Shown: piece after piece, positions 1 through 6,353 of the stretch
Layout of the letters: every line of letters starts with the position of its first letter
How positions within the stretch are numbered: the stretch's first letter is position 1
Source of the DNA: Candidatus Brocadia sp.
GTDB lineage: Bacteria > Planctomycetota > Brocadiia > Brocadiales > Brocadiaceae
NCBI GenBank assembly: GCA_030837935.1
Contig: JAUQXU010000272.1
Location: 1 to 11,396, forward strand
DNA length: 11,396 bases
Reading direction: 5' to 3'
Translations under genes and position numbers: made by a program
The notes under the pieces: generated by a model
The model's database searches: none
Told to the model about the DNA's origin: nothing
Seen by the model: only the letters and a program-made list of their open reading frames with translations

Positions 1-1358
1 ATTACTCCCCTGGGATTTGTTACAAAAATAGGGCAAAGCGACTCCATAGTAAAGTTGCTTACAAATAAATGTTTTGCGGGCGTTACATCTTCAGGCTCTG
101 GAAGGTTTTTGTCTTTTTTGTATTTCTCTATCTCATATTTATATCTTCTTTCGGCGTCTTCATGTTCTTTTTGTAATTTACTTTGTAAATATACAATAAA
201 GTTCATTAATGCGTTTTGAGCGGGAGATTTACCACTTCCAGATGGGCCAATAATGCATGACCACATATGTAGTGATACCTCATGCATGTATTTCGGTGAT
301 ATTCTGATTGAGTTTCCAATGGCACCACTTGCAATTGTTAGCATAAAAGTTGCCACCAATTCTGTTGGAACACTAAAACTAACAGCCATCTTATTTATCA
401 GTTTTACAAACCTTTCTGGGAATATTTCTAATGGAAATGGTTTGATGGGCATAACAAATTCCTGCGAAACATTGTCCATGTCATCACTTTCAACATGAAC
501 ATTGTTTTCACTGATTAGTTCACCCTTGTAATTTGTATAGTCATATTCCTCTGTCTTCTGCACCAGCTCCATGAATTGTTCCTTGGTACCACCAGCCTCA
601 ATGAAATCTGAAATATCTTTTATCTTTTTCCCATTTAGGTAATCAGGCAGTTCGATAATCTTTATGCTTCGTGCTATACCTACCAGATTGTTGGCTACAT
701 CAACTGCGTGGTTCATCCCTTTCTTATACGATGGTTTTTTTGGATCATCGTCTCGGTCTGAAACAACTGCTACGATTTTTTCTTTAAAGTGTTTGTTGTA
801 GAGTGCACACCATTTCCCTGCACCCATAGGATTAGTTGTAGATGTAAGGCCAAAATACTTCACCGTGTTATTACAGTCTTTTTCTCCTTCATTAATCACA
901 ACGAAATTTGCATTTTGCAGATCGGGGAGTCTGTATAATACAGTTTCGATCCCTTTTAAATTCCATATCCACCCTCCATTTCCATCAGGACGTCTTTGTG
1001 AAAAATTTTTTGGCTCGTACCTTACTGTTTGGTGGAGCAGTTTATTCTCAATATTAACGTAATCGTACGTTGCTACAATCCGCTTTTCCGTTATGTCCGA
1101 ATTACTATCATTCAGTCCATAATTATCTAATTCCCTTTTTATATTTTTGTTATCCATATGTTCAAAATTCCTCAAAAAAGTTATTACATTACCAGATATC
1201 CTGCATCGTTGACACATAAACACACCATCTGTGTTATAGTAAAAATGTCCTTTTTCATCGTGGCAAAATGGGCAAAATGCTTGGCGTTCTCCATTGCCAT
1301 TACATTTTTGTAGTTTAATTCCATGATCCTCATAAAACTTATCGATTTTCGCTACCAT
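1..1358 (-). CDS. Primase-helicase (zinc finger, TOPRIM, DUF3987 ATPase), C-terminus cut by window edge
   Basis: The reverse strand is open from an ATG at 1358 to the window edge, about 452 codons without a stop. Residues 29-52 hold a CPFC...CQRC zinc finger like that of DnaG-type primases. A TOPRIM core follows, with NEGEKD at 156-161 and SDRDDD around 200-205 as the acidic metal-binding residues. From about residue 320 it matches the DUF3987 family: a Walker A GPSGSGKS at 371-378, then SNFTMES and NPRGV, which resemble the family's conserved post-Walker stretch. Such proteins prime DNA synthesis and unwind DNA in plasmids, phages and integrated elements. An SD (AAAGGA) lies 7 bases before the start. 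It follows the HTH gene by 12 bases, so the two probably form one operon. The primase-helicase class is secure; biochemical activity is inferred from family. Confidence 0.88.
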   Translation of the reverse strand, partial: MVAKIDKFYEDHGIKLQKCNGNGERQAFCPFCHDEKGHFYYNTDGVFMCQRCRISGNVITFLRNFEHMDNKNIKRELDNYGLNDSNSDITEKRIVATYDYVNIENKLLHQTVRYEPKNFSQRRPDGNGGWIWNLKGIETVLYRLPDLQNANFVVINEGEKDCNNTVKYFGLTSTTNPMGAGKWCALYNKHFKEKIVAVVSDRDDDPKKPSYKKGMNHAVDVANNLVGIARSIKIIELPDYLNGKKIKDISDFIEAGGTKEQFMELVQKTEEYDYTNYKGELISENNVHVESDDMDNVSQEFVMPIKPFPLEIFPERFVKLINKMAVSFSVPTELVATFMLTIASGAIGNSIRISPKYMHEVSLHMWSCIIGPSGSGKSPAQNALMNFIVYLQSKLQKEHEDAERRYKYEIEKYKKDKNLPEPEDVTPAKHLFVSNFTMESLCPIFVTNPRGV

Positions 1359-1370
1359 ACAAACATCCTT

Positions 1371-1580
1371 TCAGTTGATGATATTCCTTGTGGTGGCATT
1401 AATTTTATTTCTTATCTCTTCAATCTGCTTTTCATCAAAAAGCCGAATGCCACTTCTCCATATCCTAGGCTCTAATCTAAGAGTCTCAATGTGATATTCG
1501 ATACAGCGTCTGGATACCTTAAGCAATTTCATGATTTCACCGATTTTTAGAAGTTTTTGTTCTGTTTTATTCTTTTCCAT
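1371..1580 (-). CDS. Small MerR-like helix-turn-helix DNA-binding protein
   Basis: This 69-residue protein is almost entirely one winged helix-turn-helix. Residues 11-35 (LKIGEIMKLLKVSRRCIEYHI...) match the MerR/excisionase-type HTH, and the wing ends in RLFDEKQIEEI at 46-56, close to the canonical RLYxEEDLxxI of MerR proteins. It has no effector or dimerisation domain, so it resembles plasmid and phage HTH adaptors or excisionases more than a full MerR sensor. A strong SD (AAAGGAGC) sits 6 bases before the ATG at 1580. Its TGA stop lies 12 bases ahead of the primase-helicase start, suggesting co-transcription. It could regulate the divergent promoter region or act as a replication or excision accessory factor; the sequence cannot separate these. 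Confidence 0.75.
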   Translation of the reverse strand: MEKNKTEQKLLKIGEIMKLLKVSRRCIEYHIETLRLEPRIWRSGIRLFDEKQIEEIRNKINATTRNIIN

Positions 1581-1655
1581 TTTTTTGCTCCTTTGAAATT
1601 ATATGAATTAAATTACACACCACTCCTACAACCTGCTTAAATGTACGTCATCGGC

Positions 1656-1669
1656 AGTTGGCGTCAACT
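1656..1669. promoter_or_regulatory. Possible operator palindrome upstream of the HTH gene
   Basis: AGTTGGCGTCAACT is a 14-bp near-palindrome (arms AGTTG and CAACT, one mismatched pair inside). It lies about 75 bases upstream of the HTH gene start, where an operator for the leftward operon would be expected. No convincing -35/-10 pair was found next to it, so this is only a candidate protein-binding site. Confidence 0.25.
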
Positions 1670-1841
1670 TCGCATCCGAAGAAATATAAATGTTTGCAGT
1701 TGCTTAATATGTTGCATTGTAAATAGTTATGACAATATAAAAATTATTATAAATTCTTTAATAATCTTTTTTAGACATAAAGTCATTGATATAGCGATTT
1801 TTTGCGCTCAAATCATGAGAAGAAAGCGTTTATTCTTTTTA

Positions 1842-1868
1842 GTGGACGTGGTGGACTTAGTGGACTTT
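1842..1868. repeat. Tandem 9-bp repeat array (GTGGACNNN x3), left arm of an inverted pair
   Basis: Three head-to-tail 9-bp units start at 1842, 1851 and 1860: GTGGACGTG, GTGGACTTA, GTGGACTTT. The same unit family returns in opposite orientation at 2448-2474. Positions 1851-1870 and 2455-2474 pair with one mismatch over 20 bases. The array also produces the artificial-looking VDVVDLVDFV stretch in one reading frame. Confidence 0.8.
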
Positions 1869-1907
1869 GTCTTATAAATATTTCAGAAAAGAATGGAATA
1901 TGAAATG

Positions 1908-2379
1908 CTATATACTGAGGCCATAGACAAAATTCGCAAGCAGGAGTATGCCCGGTTGAAGGGCAGAGATCGTTCGTTTATCAAGGGGCAGAAGTATACC
2001 TTGTTGTCAAATTGGGAAAACCTTGCGTTAGGAAGAATGCGCTCAGGAAGCTGTTGGAGGCCAATAAGCGAATCAACATTGCGTATATACTGAGAGAGTC
2101 CTTTGGGCAGTTGTGGAATTATACGTCGGAGGGATGGGCAAGACGTTTTTCTGAAAACTGGAAAAAGTTTTTAAAGTGGCAGAGGCTTAAACCCTATGTG
2201 AAATTTGCTGAGATATTAGAAAGGCACTGGGATGAAATAGCAGCATACAGTAAGTTTCTTTTGGTTTTGTTGAGAAGCTGAATAACAAGATCCGGGTTAT
2301 ACAGAGGTGTGCTTATGGCCTAAGAGACGAACAGTATCTTCGCCTAATAATTCTGACGTATATACTTCCAGAGATATAA
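1908..2379 (+). pseudogene. ISL3-family transposase, 3' remnant with two frameshifts
   Basis: The C-terminal part of an ISL3-type transposase can be read across three frames. EAIDKIRKQEYARLKG and FIKGQKYTLLSN lie at about 1917-2020. The frame then shifts near 2025-2035 to RKNALRKLLEANKRIN, ESFGQLW and WKKFLKWQRLKPYVKF. A second shift near 2250 leads to GFVEKLNNKIRVIQR and AYGLRDEQYLRL, ending at TAA 2377-2379. These are the recognisable late blocks of DDE_Tnp_ISL3 proteins, including the part around the last catalytic acidic residue. Everything upstream, including the zinc finger and the first catalytic residues, is missing, and the match begins abruptly near 1910. The copy cannot make an active transposase. 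It marks an old insertion in the divergent region between the primase and clamp operons. The exact left limit is uncertain. Confidence 0.75.
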
Positions 2380-2447
2380 AAGTGCAAAATTTACCCACTC
2401 GTTTTCACGATGACCCCAAAATAATATCCAAATTTATTTAAATCAAT

Positions 2448-2474
2448 GTCCACAAAGTCCACTAAATCCACTCA
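2448..2474. repeat. Tandem 9-bp repeat array (GTCCACNNN x3), right arm of the inverted pair
   Basis: Units GTCCACAAA, GTCCACTAA and ATCCACTCA start at 2448, 2457 and 2466. They are the reverse complement of the unit family at 1842-1868. The two arrays bracket about 580 bases that contain the ISL3 remnant. Confidence 0.8.
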
Positions 2475-2543
2475 CAAGATATTACACACTGATCCTTTTC
2501 AATAGAGCACAACCAATTTTATAGTTAAAATATTATAAGAAGA

Positions 2544-2566
2544 TGAGTGGAGTTAGACTCCGCTCA
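2544..2566. repeat. Hairpin 1 of a tandem pair
   Basis: Arms TGAGTGGAGT (2544-2553) and ACTCCGCTCA (2557-2566) form a 10-bp stem with one G-T wobble and a 3-base loop. Only four bases separate it from the next hairpin. No T-run follows, so it is not a standard rho-independent terminator. Confidence 0.6.
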
Positions 2567-2570
2567 CCAA

Positions 2571-2597
2571 GATGGTGTCGGTTTAACCGACACCATC
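2571..2597. repeat. Hairpin 2 of a tandem pair, perfect palindrome
   Basis: GATGGTGTCGGTT (2571-2583) and AACCGACACCATC (2585-2597) are perfect inverted repeats around one central base, giving an 11-bp stem with a 5-base loop. It lacks a T-tract. Together with the preceding hairpin it could be a terminator pair, a protein-binding site, or a structured single-stranded DNA or RNA signal. The surrounding stretch 2475-2770 holds no recognisable gene. Confidence 0.65.
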
Positions 2598-2772
2598 GTC
2601 ATGATAGGCACATGCGATATTGTCAAATAATGCCACCCGTCAAAAACTTATTCTTTCTGTAATAATCAATATAGAACTGTAATAGTAGCATCTGATATTT
2701 TCCGGCAAACAAACCCTAATATATCACTCCCACAGTACGCACAATACGGCAGGACTTTTTTGCTTAACACGC

Positions 2773-2788
2773 TGCATAGCGCTGTGCA
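2773..2788. promoter_or_regulatory. Palindromic candidate operator next to the rightward promoter
   Basis: TGCATAGCGCTGTGCA is a 16-base palindrome with one mismatched pair (arms TGCAYAGC). It ends two bases before the -35 hexamer of the promoter at 2790-2818, the usual place for an activator or repressor site. The binding protein is unknown; the HTH protein at 1371-1580 and the RHH-like protein at 7437-7634 are candidates. Confidence 0.4.
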
Positions 2789-2789
2789 T

Positions 2790-2818
2790 TTTTCACCAAT
2801 TTATCAGGTGTATATAAT
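2790..2818 (+). promoter_or_regulatory. Predicted sigma70-type promoter for the rightward gene cluster
   Basis: TTTTCA (2790-2795) and a perfect TATAAT (2813-2818) are separated by 17 bases, placing the transcription start near 2825. It faces the gene series that begins at 2953. A short inverted repeat, CACC...GGTG, lies inside the spacer and could also serve as an operator. A strong SD-like sequence (AAAGGAGG, about 2870-2877) follows but is not suitably spaced from any good start codon. Confidence 0.5.
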
Positions 2819-2952
2819 TCTCGTTAAATGCTCGTGACAAATATTCACTGCATTGGCACATTACTATCGAAAGGAGGTTGTGGACGGCATAGAAGCAAAA
2901 GCAATAAATGGTCATTTATCATAAATATTTTAGAGAAAGAAAGGAGATGTGT

Positions 2953-3216
2953 ATGGGAAAAGATACAGATTTTGAAATCGGAAATGATACCGACGTGATC
3001 AGCATGTTGATCGTTGGCGCTGCGGCGCTCGGCGGCGTTGCAATTGGGTGGTTTGCGAAGCACTTTCTGAGCAGAAAATATCTTAAACATGAGGTCAAAG
3101 AGGCAATAAAGGCAATGACCCGTGAAGAAATTAACCAGATATTTTCAGGTGCTGAAGAACCAAAAGTTGCAGTTAAGCACGTAAAGTCTAAGGAAACAAT
3201 GCCGGTACAATCATAG
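2953..3216 (+). CDS. Small single-pass membrane protein, function unknown
   Basis: This 87-residue protein is the first gene after the rightward promoter. The start at 2953 is chosen because AAGGAG lies 6 bases upstream; an ATG at 2908 in the same frame has no SD. An acidic N-terminus (residues 1-15) is followed by one hydrophobic, glycine- and alanine-rich segment at about 16-35 (ISMLIVGAAALGGVAIGWF). A charged cytoplasmic-looking tail with a predicted helix (KYLKHEVKEAIKAMTREEI) comes next, and the C-terminus is rich in lysine and valine. No family was recognised. The pattern fits a small membrane-anchored accessory protein. It is separated from the next gene by a terminator-like hairpin. 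Confidence 0.65.
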   Translation: MGKDTDFEIGNDTDVISMLIVGAAALGGVAIGWFAKHFLSRKYLKHEVKEAIKAMTREEINQIFSGAEEPKVAVKHVKSKETMPVQS

Positions 3217-3249
3217 AGTTTGTTCATCAGTTATCACACATATGAATAG

Positions 3250-3289
3250 AAACCCTGATGCCTATTGAATAGGTATGCAGGGTTTTTTT
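3250..3289 (+). terminator. Rho-independent terminator or attenuator between the first two rightward genes
   Basis: AAACCCTG...CCTATT (3250-3266) pairs with AATAGG...CAGGGTTT (3269-3284), with a small internal mismatch and a 2-4 base loop, followed by a run of seven T. This is a standard intrinsic terminator. It ends 33 bases before the start of the 158-residue gene, and no clear promoter lies in between. Downstream expression would therefore need read-through, so attenuation is possible. Confidence 0.8.
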
Positions 3290-3322
3290 ATTTCCACTTA
3301 CTATGATGAGAAAGGACATAGT

Positions 3323-3799
3323 ATGAATTTACAAGACTTAATTACAGGAAGGATCCAGCTGGTAGAAATCCCTGAATCTTTAATCAATCAATTACTGCAT
3401 GATCATGGACTGAATCATACCGTACAGATCCGCAACAACTCTATAGTGCTTTCTGCCGACAATATCAAGGCAGAAGTTTCCTACCATTCACACAACTTCA
3501 ATAATGGCAATATAACCATTAACTTTATTTTGAACAAAATTAAACCATTTTACTATTCTATGGGGCTTCAACTGATTCATAAACGGTATCCATACCTTTT
3601 GTATTGGAAAGACCACATTGGTAACAAAATGATCACTTGCTATCTTGATAGGATATCCGGAATAGACAGCGTCTTTAATGATTACGCGTCCTATATAAAA
3701 GATCTTAACATTGAATCAATTGATTATAGAGAAGGCAAAATCATTATTGGGCTATGCACAAAATCAGGAGGAACGGAAGGAGACCAAGAACATGTTTAA
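3323..3799 (+). CDS. Hypothetical protein, 158 residues
   Basis: The start at 3323 is chosen from GAAAGGA placed 6 bases upstream; the same frame opens earlier at 3275, but that lies inside the terminator hairpin. The protein is soluble, without signal peptide or membrane segment. Its middle (about 35-75) alternates polar and hydrophobic residues as in beta-strands: HTVQIRNNSIVLSAD, then NITINFILNKI. The end (IESIDYREGKIIIGLC) looks like another strand pair, suggesting a beta-rich fold. No family was recognised. Its last 8 bases overlap the start of the next gene, so translation is probably coupled. Position in a replication and recombination cluster suggests an accessory role, but that is inference. 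Confidence 0.7.
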   Translation: MNLQDLITGRIQLVEIPESLINQLLHDHGLNHTVQIRNNSIVLSADNIKAEVSYHSHNFNNGNITINFILNKIKPFYYSMGLQLIHKRYPYLLYWKDHIGNKMITCYLDRISGIDSVFNDYASYIKDLNIESIDYREGKIIIGLCTKSGGTEGDQEHV

Positions 3800-4118
3800 A
3801 CTAAAATTCAAAAGAGGCAGGACTCAACAAACCAATCCGCACTTTTCCGAAGAGTATCCGGGTTATGGGTTCATAGATCCGGATTGTGCTGATGAATATA
3901 ACCCTTATGTGAATGAATACTATCATGACACAGCTTACCCGCAGGGGTATGAATGCCTTGTCTGTAATAGTCCCATAACAGGCTCCCATCTAGTCGTAAT
4001 AACCAAGCGCACTGAATACTATATGCATCCAAGTTGCATTTTATCGGGTTTTGCCCTGGTATTAAATGGATGTAACCTGCTCACCAAATTGCTTTTTACC
4101 AGAAAAAAGAGGGAGTAA
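3792..4118 (+). CDS. Small CxxC...HxxC putative zinc-binding protein
   Basis: This 108-residue protein starts at 3792, with AAGGAG 9 bases upstream, and overlaps the previous gene by 8 bases. The N-terminal half is basic then tyrosine- and acid-rich (residues 1-52). Residues 55-82 contain CLVC (C55, C58) and HPSC (H79, C82), a likely single zinc site of the treble-clef or LIM-like kind, in which the pairs are about 20 residues apart. After this come a hydrophobic stretch (ILSGFALVLNG) and a basic tail. No exact family was recognised. Zinc ribbons of this size often bind DNA, RNA or protein partners. The next gene, also cysteine-rich, starts only 5 bases after the stop. Confidence 0.65.
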   Translation: MFKLKFKRGRTQQTNPHFSEEYPGYGFIDPDCADEYNPYVNEYYHDTAYPQGYECLVCNSPITGSHLVVITKRTEYYMHPSCILSGFALVLNGCNLLTKLLFTRKKRE

Positions 4119-4123
4119 TAAAC

Positions 4124-4321
4124 ATGAACCATCATATTAATTTAAAAGTACAGAAACAAGTAGTGAGCACATCACCTGGTTATTGCAGGTGCTGTGGAAA
4201 GAGTTATGAATACATTGATTCAGAACTGCTCCCCACCTGCCTTTGTAGTCAATACTTAAGCCTTTGTAAGGGTTGCGGGTTTTGTAAATCCCATTGCTGT
4301 TGTAGTGGCAGACATATTTAA
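4124..4321 (+). CDS. Cysteine-rich mini-protein, putative zinc binding
   Basis: This 65-residue protein contains 11 cysteines, 17 percent of its length: CRCC at 21-24, CLC at 39-41, and C48, C51, C54 and C58-C60 in a CxxCxxCxxxCCC run, plus H57. This could hold two zinc ions in a ribbon or cross-brace arrangement, or act as a metal-binding protein. It has no signal peptide, so disulfides are unlikely if it is cytoplasmic. The start at 4124 has AGGGAG 9 bases upstream that overlaps the end of the preceding gene. It lies between another putative zinc protein and the sliding clamp, 15 bases from the latter. No family was recognised. High cysteine content in a tight operon argues for a real gene. 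Confidence 0.65.
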   Translation: MNHHINLKVQKQVVSTSPGYCRCCGKSYEYIDSELLPTCLCSQYLSLCKGCGFCKSHCCCSGRHI

Positions 4322-4336
4322 TGGAGGTAAACTACG

Positions 4337-5665
4337 ATGATATTTCCGAAATTCCTATTTAGAAAAGGCATCCCTGTCATTGACACAGAAAAACAAGGTC
4401 TCGGGCGGGTTCCTGTTCAGGTTGCAAGGGAATTGGTCAAAACGAAACATGCCGAGATACTACATGATCATCCTGCTGTTATTGGATTGAGGCACATAGG
4501 CCACAAAACGGTATCTTCTGGTCGGGTTGTTTCAACGAGCCCTTTAAAATACCTAATCCACACAGCTAGTTTGTTTGCTTCAAAGAGCAGCCGTTCCGTC
4601 ATACTGAACTCACTATTGTTTAAGATTGTAGATCATAAATTGTGTGTTATGGCTACTGATCTGGAATCGTATTTTATCGGCCATTTAGAGCCTGGTGCCA
4701 ATTACTCTTTCACTCATGATAAAGGTATAAGTGGAATCTGTATCAATGCCAAACATTTGGGCAAAATCCTTTCATCACAGAATAATAATCTCAACGTGCA
4801 TATCGTGAGAGGAAAAGATAATCCCGCTATGCGCATTGGTGAATTCTTTATTGAAGGTGAAGATACAAGTGGGTTTCCCGATATGCAATTCCATAAAAAA
4901 GAAGGCAGGGTTTATAAGGGTACCATAACGGACATTGCCGCAAAGCTCAACTTTGTGGGGCAGGCGATGTCAAAGAATATGTACCGGTCTGCCCTATGCG
5001 GGATTTATTTTGATCTTAAGAACAGACAACTGGTTGGGGCAGACGGCAACAGATTGCATACCGTCTCTATGTCAGATACCGATGGAAGGGTGGATCAGAA
5101 TAAAAACGATATCAGTGTGATACTCCCCGCAACACTTTTACGGGTCTCAAAGTTGTTTGCCGGTAATATTACAGTAGCAGACAATGGGGAACATCAGTAC
5201 ACCATGTTTGACCTGAATGTACCCGGATGTGTTAATTGTATCGGGGTATACAACGCTATCGAAGAACGATACCCGAATTACATGGATGTAATTCCGAAAG
5301 AAGGTTTTATCAACAAATTCAGTTTAAGAACAAAAGACCTTATTTTGGCTCTCCACAAGGCCCTGATTGCTGTTGGAAATAGAGACGATAAGACAATGGC
5401 ATGTGAATTCAAGAACGGCGTGTTGATCGTGTCTATCCAACATATGGGTAGATTAATTTACCAGGGCGTTGTGAGAGGAGAACACCATGGTCCTTCTTAT
5501 TGTGGTCATATCAATGTGGGTTATCTGGCAGATACGGTACGGACAATGCCAGGTGATTTGATTGAGATCATGTTACAAGGCAAAAAAGATGAGGCATGGA
5601 CAATACGAAATCAATCAGGCTTTACTGCCGTCATTATGCCGATAGGATTGGAGAATGGAAAGTAG
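4337..5665 (+). CDS. dnaN-like: DnaN-like DNA polymerase III beta sliding clamp with N-terminal extension
   Basis: This 442-residue protein aligns with bacterial beta clamps from about residue 66 onward, which gives a core close to the usual 366-380 residues and room for three clamp domains. Domain I shows ATDLESYF (106-113). Domain II shows the diagnostic SALCGIYFDL...LVGADGNRLHTVS (218-244), and YPNYMDVIPK (312-321) marks its end. Domain III has VGYLADTV, and the C-terminus AVIMPIGL matches the VMPM(R/K)L end that forms the partner-binding pocket. Clamps encircle DNA and tether polymerases and repair factors. Residues 1-65 are not part of the clamp fold; PVQVARELVKTKHAEIL resembles short phage-protein motifs. 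GGAGG lies 9 bases before the ATG. No dnaA or recF is adjacent, so this is probably an element-encoded clamp rather than the chromosomal one. Confidence 0.87.
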   Translation: MIFPKFLFRKGIPVIDTEKQGLGRVPVQVARELVKTKHAEILHDHPAVIGLRHIGHKTVSSGRVVSTSPLKYLIHTASLFASKSSRSVILNSLLFKIVDHKLCVMATDLESYFIGHLEPGANYSFTHDKGISGICINAKHLGKILSSQNNNLNVHIVRGKDNPAMRIGEFFIEGEDTSGFPDMQFHKKEGRVYKGTITDIAAKLNFVGQAMSKNMYRSALCGIYFDLKNRQLVGADGNRLHTVSMSDTDGRVDQNKNDISVILPATLLRVSKLFAGNITVADNGEHQYTMFDLNVPGCVNCIGVYNAIEERYPNYMDVIPKEGFINKFSLRTKDLILALHKALIAVGNRDDKTMACEFKNGVLIVSIQHMGRLIYQGVVRGEHHGPSYCGHINVGYLADTVRTMPGDLIEIMLQGKKDEAWTIRNQSGFTAVIMPIGLENGK

Positions 5666-5691
5666 GCAGCACTGGGGGAAAACACAATGGA

Positions 5692-5904
5692 ATGAACGCA
5701 TCACAAATACTAATCATCAATAAAGATGTTTCCCTCTGCCAAACTAAGCCAGATCTAGTCGTTGTTCAAATCATACCTGACCGTTATTCTCCAACCATTT
5801 TTTTCACAATCAACAGTAATCTCAGCAGATTCATCTGCCCTGAAAGATATAGGACTATCAGACATTGGTATCGAGTTGTTAATAAATCATTTCCATTACA
5901 GTAA
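5692..5904 (+). CDS. Small hypothetical protein, 70 residues
   Basis: A 70-codon frame starts at ATG 5692, just after the clamp gene, with a GGGGGA 12 bases upstream that is a weak and rather distant SD. The protein has a hydrophobic strand-like segment (DLVVVQIIPD, then TIFFTIN at about 20-40) and a basic, aromatic C-terminal part (PERYRTIRHWYRVV). No domain was recognised. The gap between the clamp and the 81-residue gene would otherwise be about 270 bases with no gene in this dense operon, which supports the call. The weak ribosome binding site keeps confidence low. Confidence 0.42.
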   Translation: MNASQILIINKDVSLCQTKPDLVVVQIIPDRYSPTIFFTINSNLSRFICPERYRTIRHWYRVVNKSFPLQ

Positions 5905-5932
5905 AACATCAATTAAAGAAAGGAACCCAAAA

Positions 5933-6178
5933 ATGGCAGATAATTTAGGGGTAATTACTCCAGAGGTATTTAAACACGGCATGAACAATCTCTTAATGTG
6001 TTGTAAAGAACCGTCAATAAGTAATGCCTGCTTGTTTCATTCAATCTATAAAGGCACACGGTTAATGTGCGCAACTTTACGCCAGCTTGGATATGCAGAA
6101 GGCATCGACATCTTTGAGGAACTTTGTATGACACCAAAACCGGAAAAATCCAGCAGTTTTCGTACTTTCCTCAATTAG
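5933..6178 (+). CDS. Small hypothetical protein, 81 residues
   Basis: The start at 5933 is chosen from AAAGGA 8 bases upstream; the frame is open further upstream but without an SD. The 81-residue protein looks helical and soluble, with three cysteines in the first half (LLMCCKEPS, NACLFHS), then LMCATLRQLGYAEGIDIFEEL as a probable helix pair and a polar tail (KPEKSSSF). It contains no known motif. It lies between the 70-residue frame and the structured intergenic region at 6194-6293, followed by DUF932. Confidence 0.6.
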   Translation: MADNLGVITPEVFKHGMNNLLMCCKEPSISNACLFHSIYKGTRLMCATLRQLGYAEGIDIFEELCMTPKPEKSSSFRTFLN

Positions 6179-6193
6179 CCAGGAGACGTACAA

Positions 6194-6293
6194 AATAGTA
6201 CCCATAGTTCTCTTAGTTCCCATCTTTCTGGAAACTTTTATCGAATTCGATACATATACGGATTTTCCAGAATAAAGGGTACTATTGGTACTA
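6194..6293. repeat. Nested inverted-repeat element with flanking 9-bp repeat arrays
   Basis: Three 9-bp units run from 6196 (TAGTACCCA, TAGTTCTCT, TAGTTCCCA), and two reverse-complement units lie at 6276-6293 (TAGTACCCT and TAGTACCAA on the minus strand). AATAGTACCC (6194-6203) is thus exactly complementary to GGGTACTATT (6277-6286). Inside, TTCTGGAAA (6226-6234) pairs with TTTCCAGAA (6264-6272), and the centre holds the perfect 12-bp palindrome ATCGAATTCGAT (6240-6251). The three inverted repeats are nearly concentric. It fills the space between the 81-residue gene and DUF932. There is no T-run, so it is not an ordinary terminator. It may be an RNA processing structure, a regulatory site or a small non-autonomous repeat element. 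Confidence 0.75.
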
Positions 6294-6353
6294 AATCACA
6301 GAAATATACATTATTTGATAAACCAAATTATCTGTCAAAGAAAGGAGAACTCT

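Noticed and set aside
1641..1877. A 78-codon open frame ending in VDVVDLVDFVL.
   Set aside because: It lacks a ribosome binding site and known motif, and the repetitive end is the translation of the 9-bp repeat array rather than a protein feature.
2834..2998. A GTG-initiated frame of about 54 codons across the clamp-cluster leader.
   Set aside because: It has no SD at its start and overlaps the well-supported start of the membrane-protein gene in another frame.
2845..3227. Two antisense frames over the small membrane protein.
   Set aside because: They have no SD or motif and mirror the coding strand; the sense gene has a good start and sensible protein features.
6285..6353. Upstream in-frame TTG start for the DUF932 protein.
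   Set aside because: It lies inside the inverted-repeat element without an SD, while ATG 6354 has a strong SD at the right distance.
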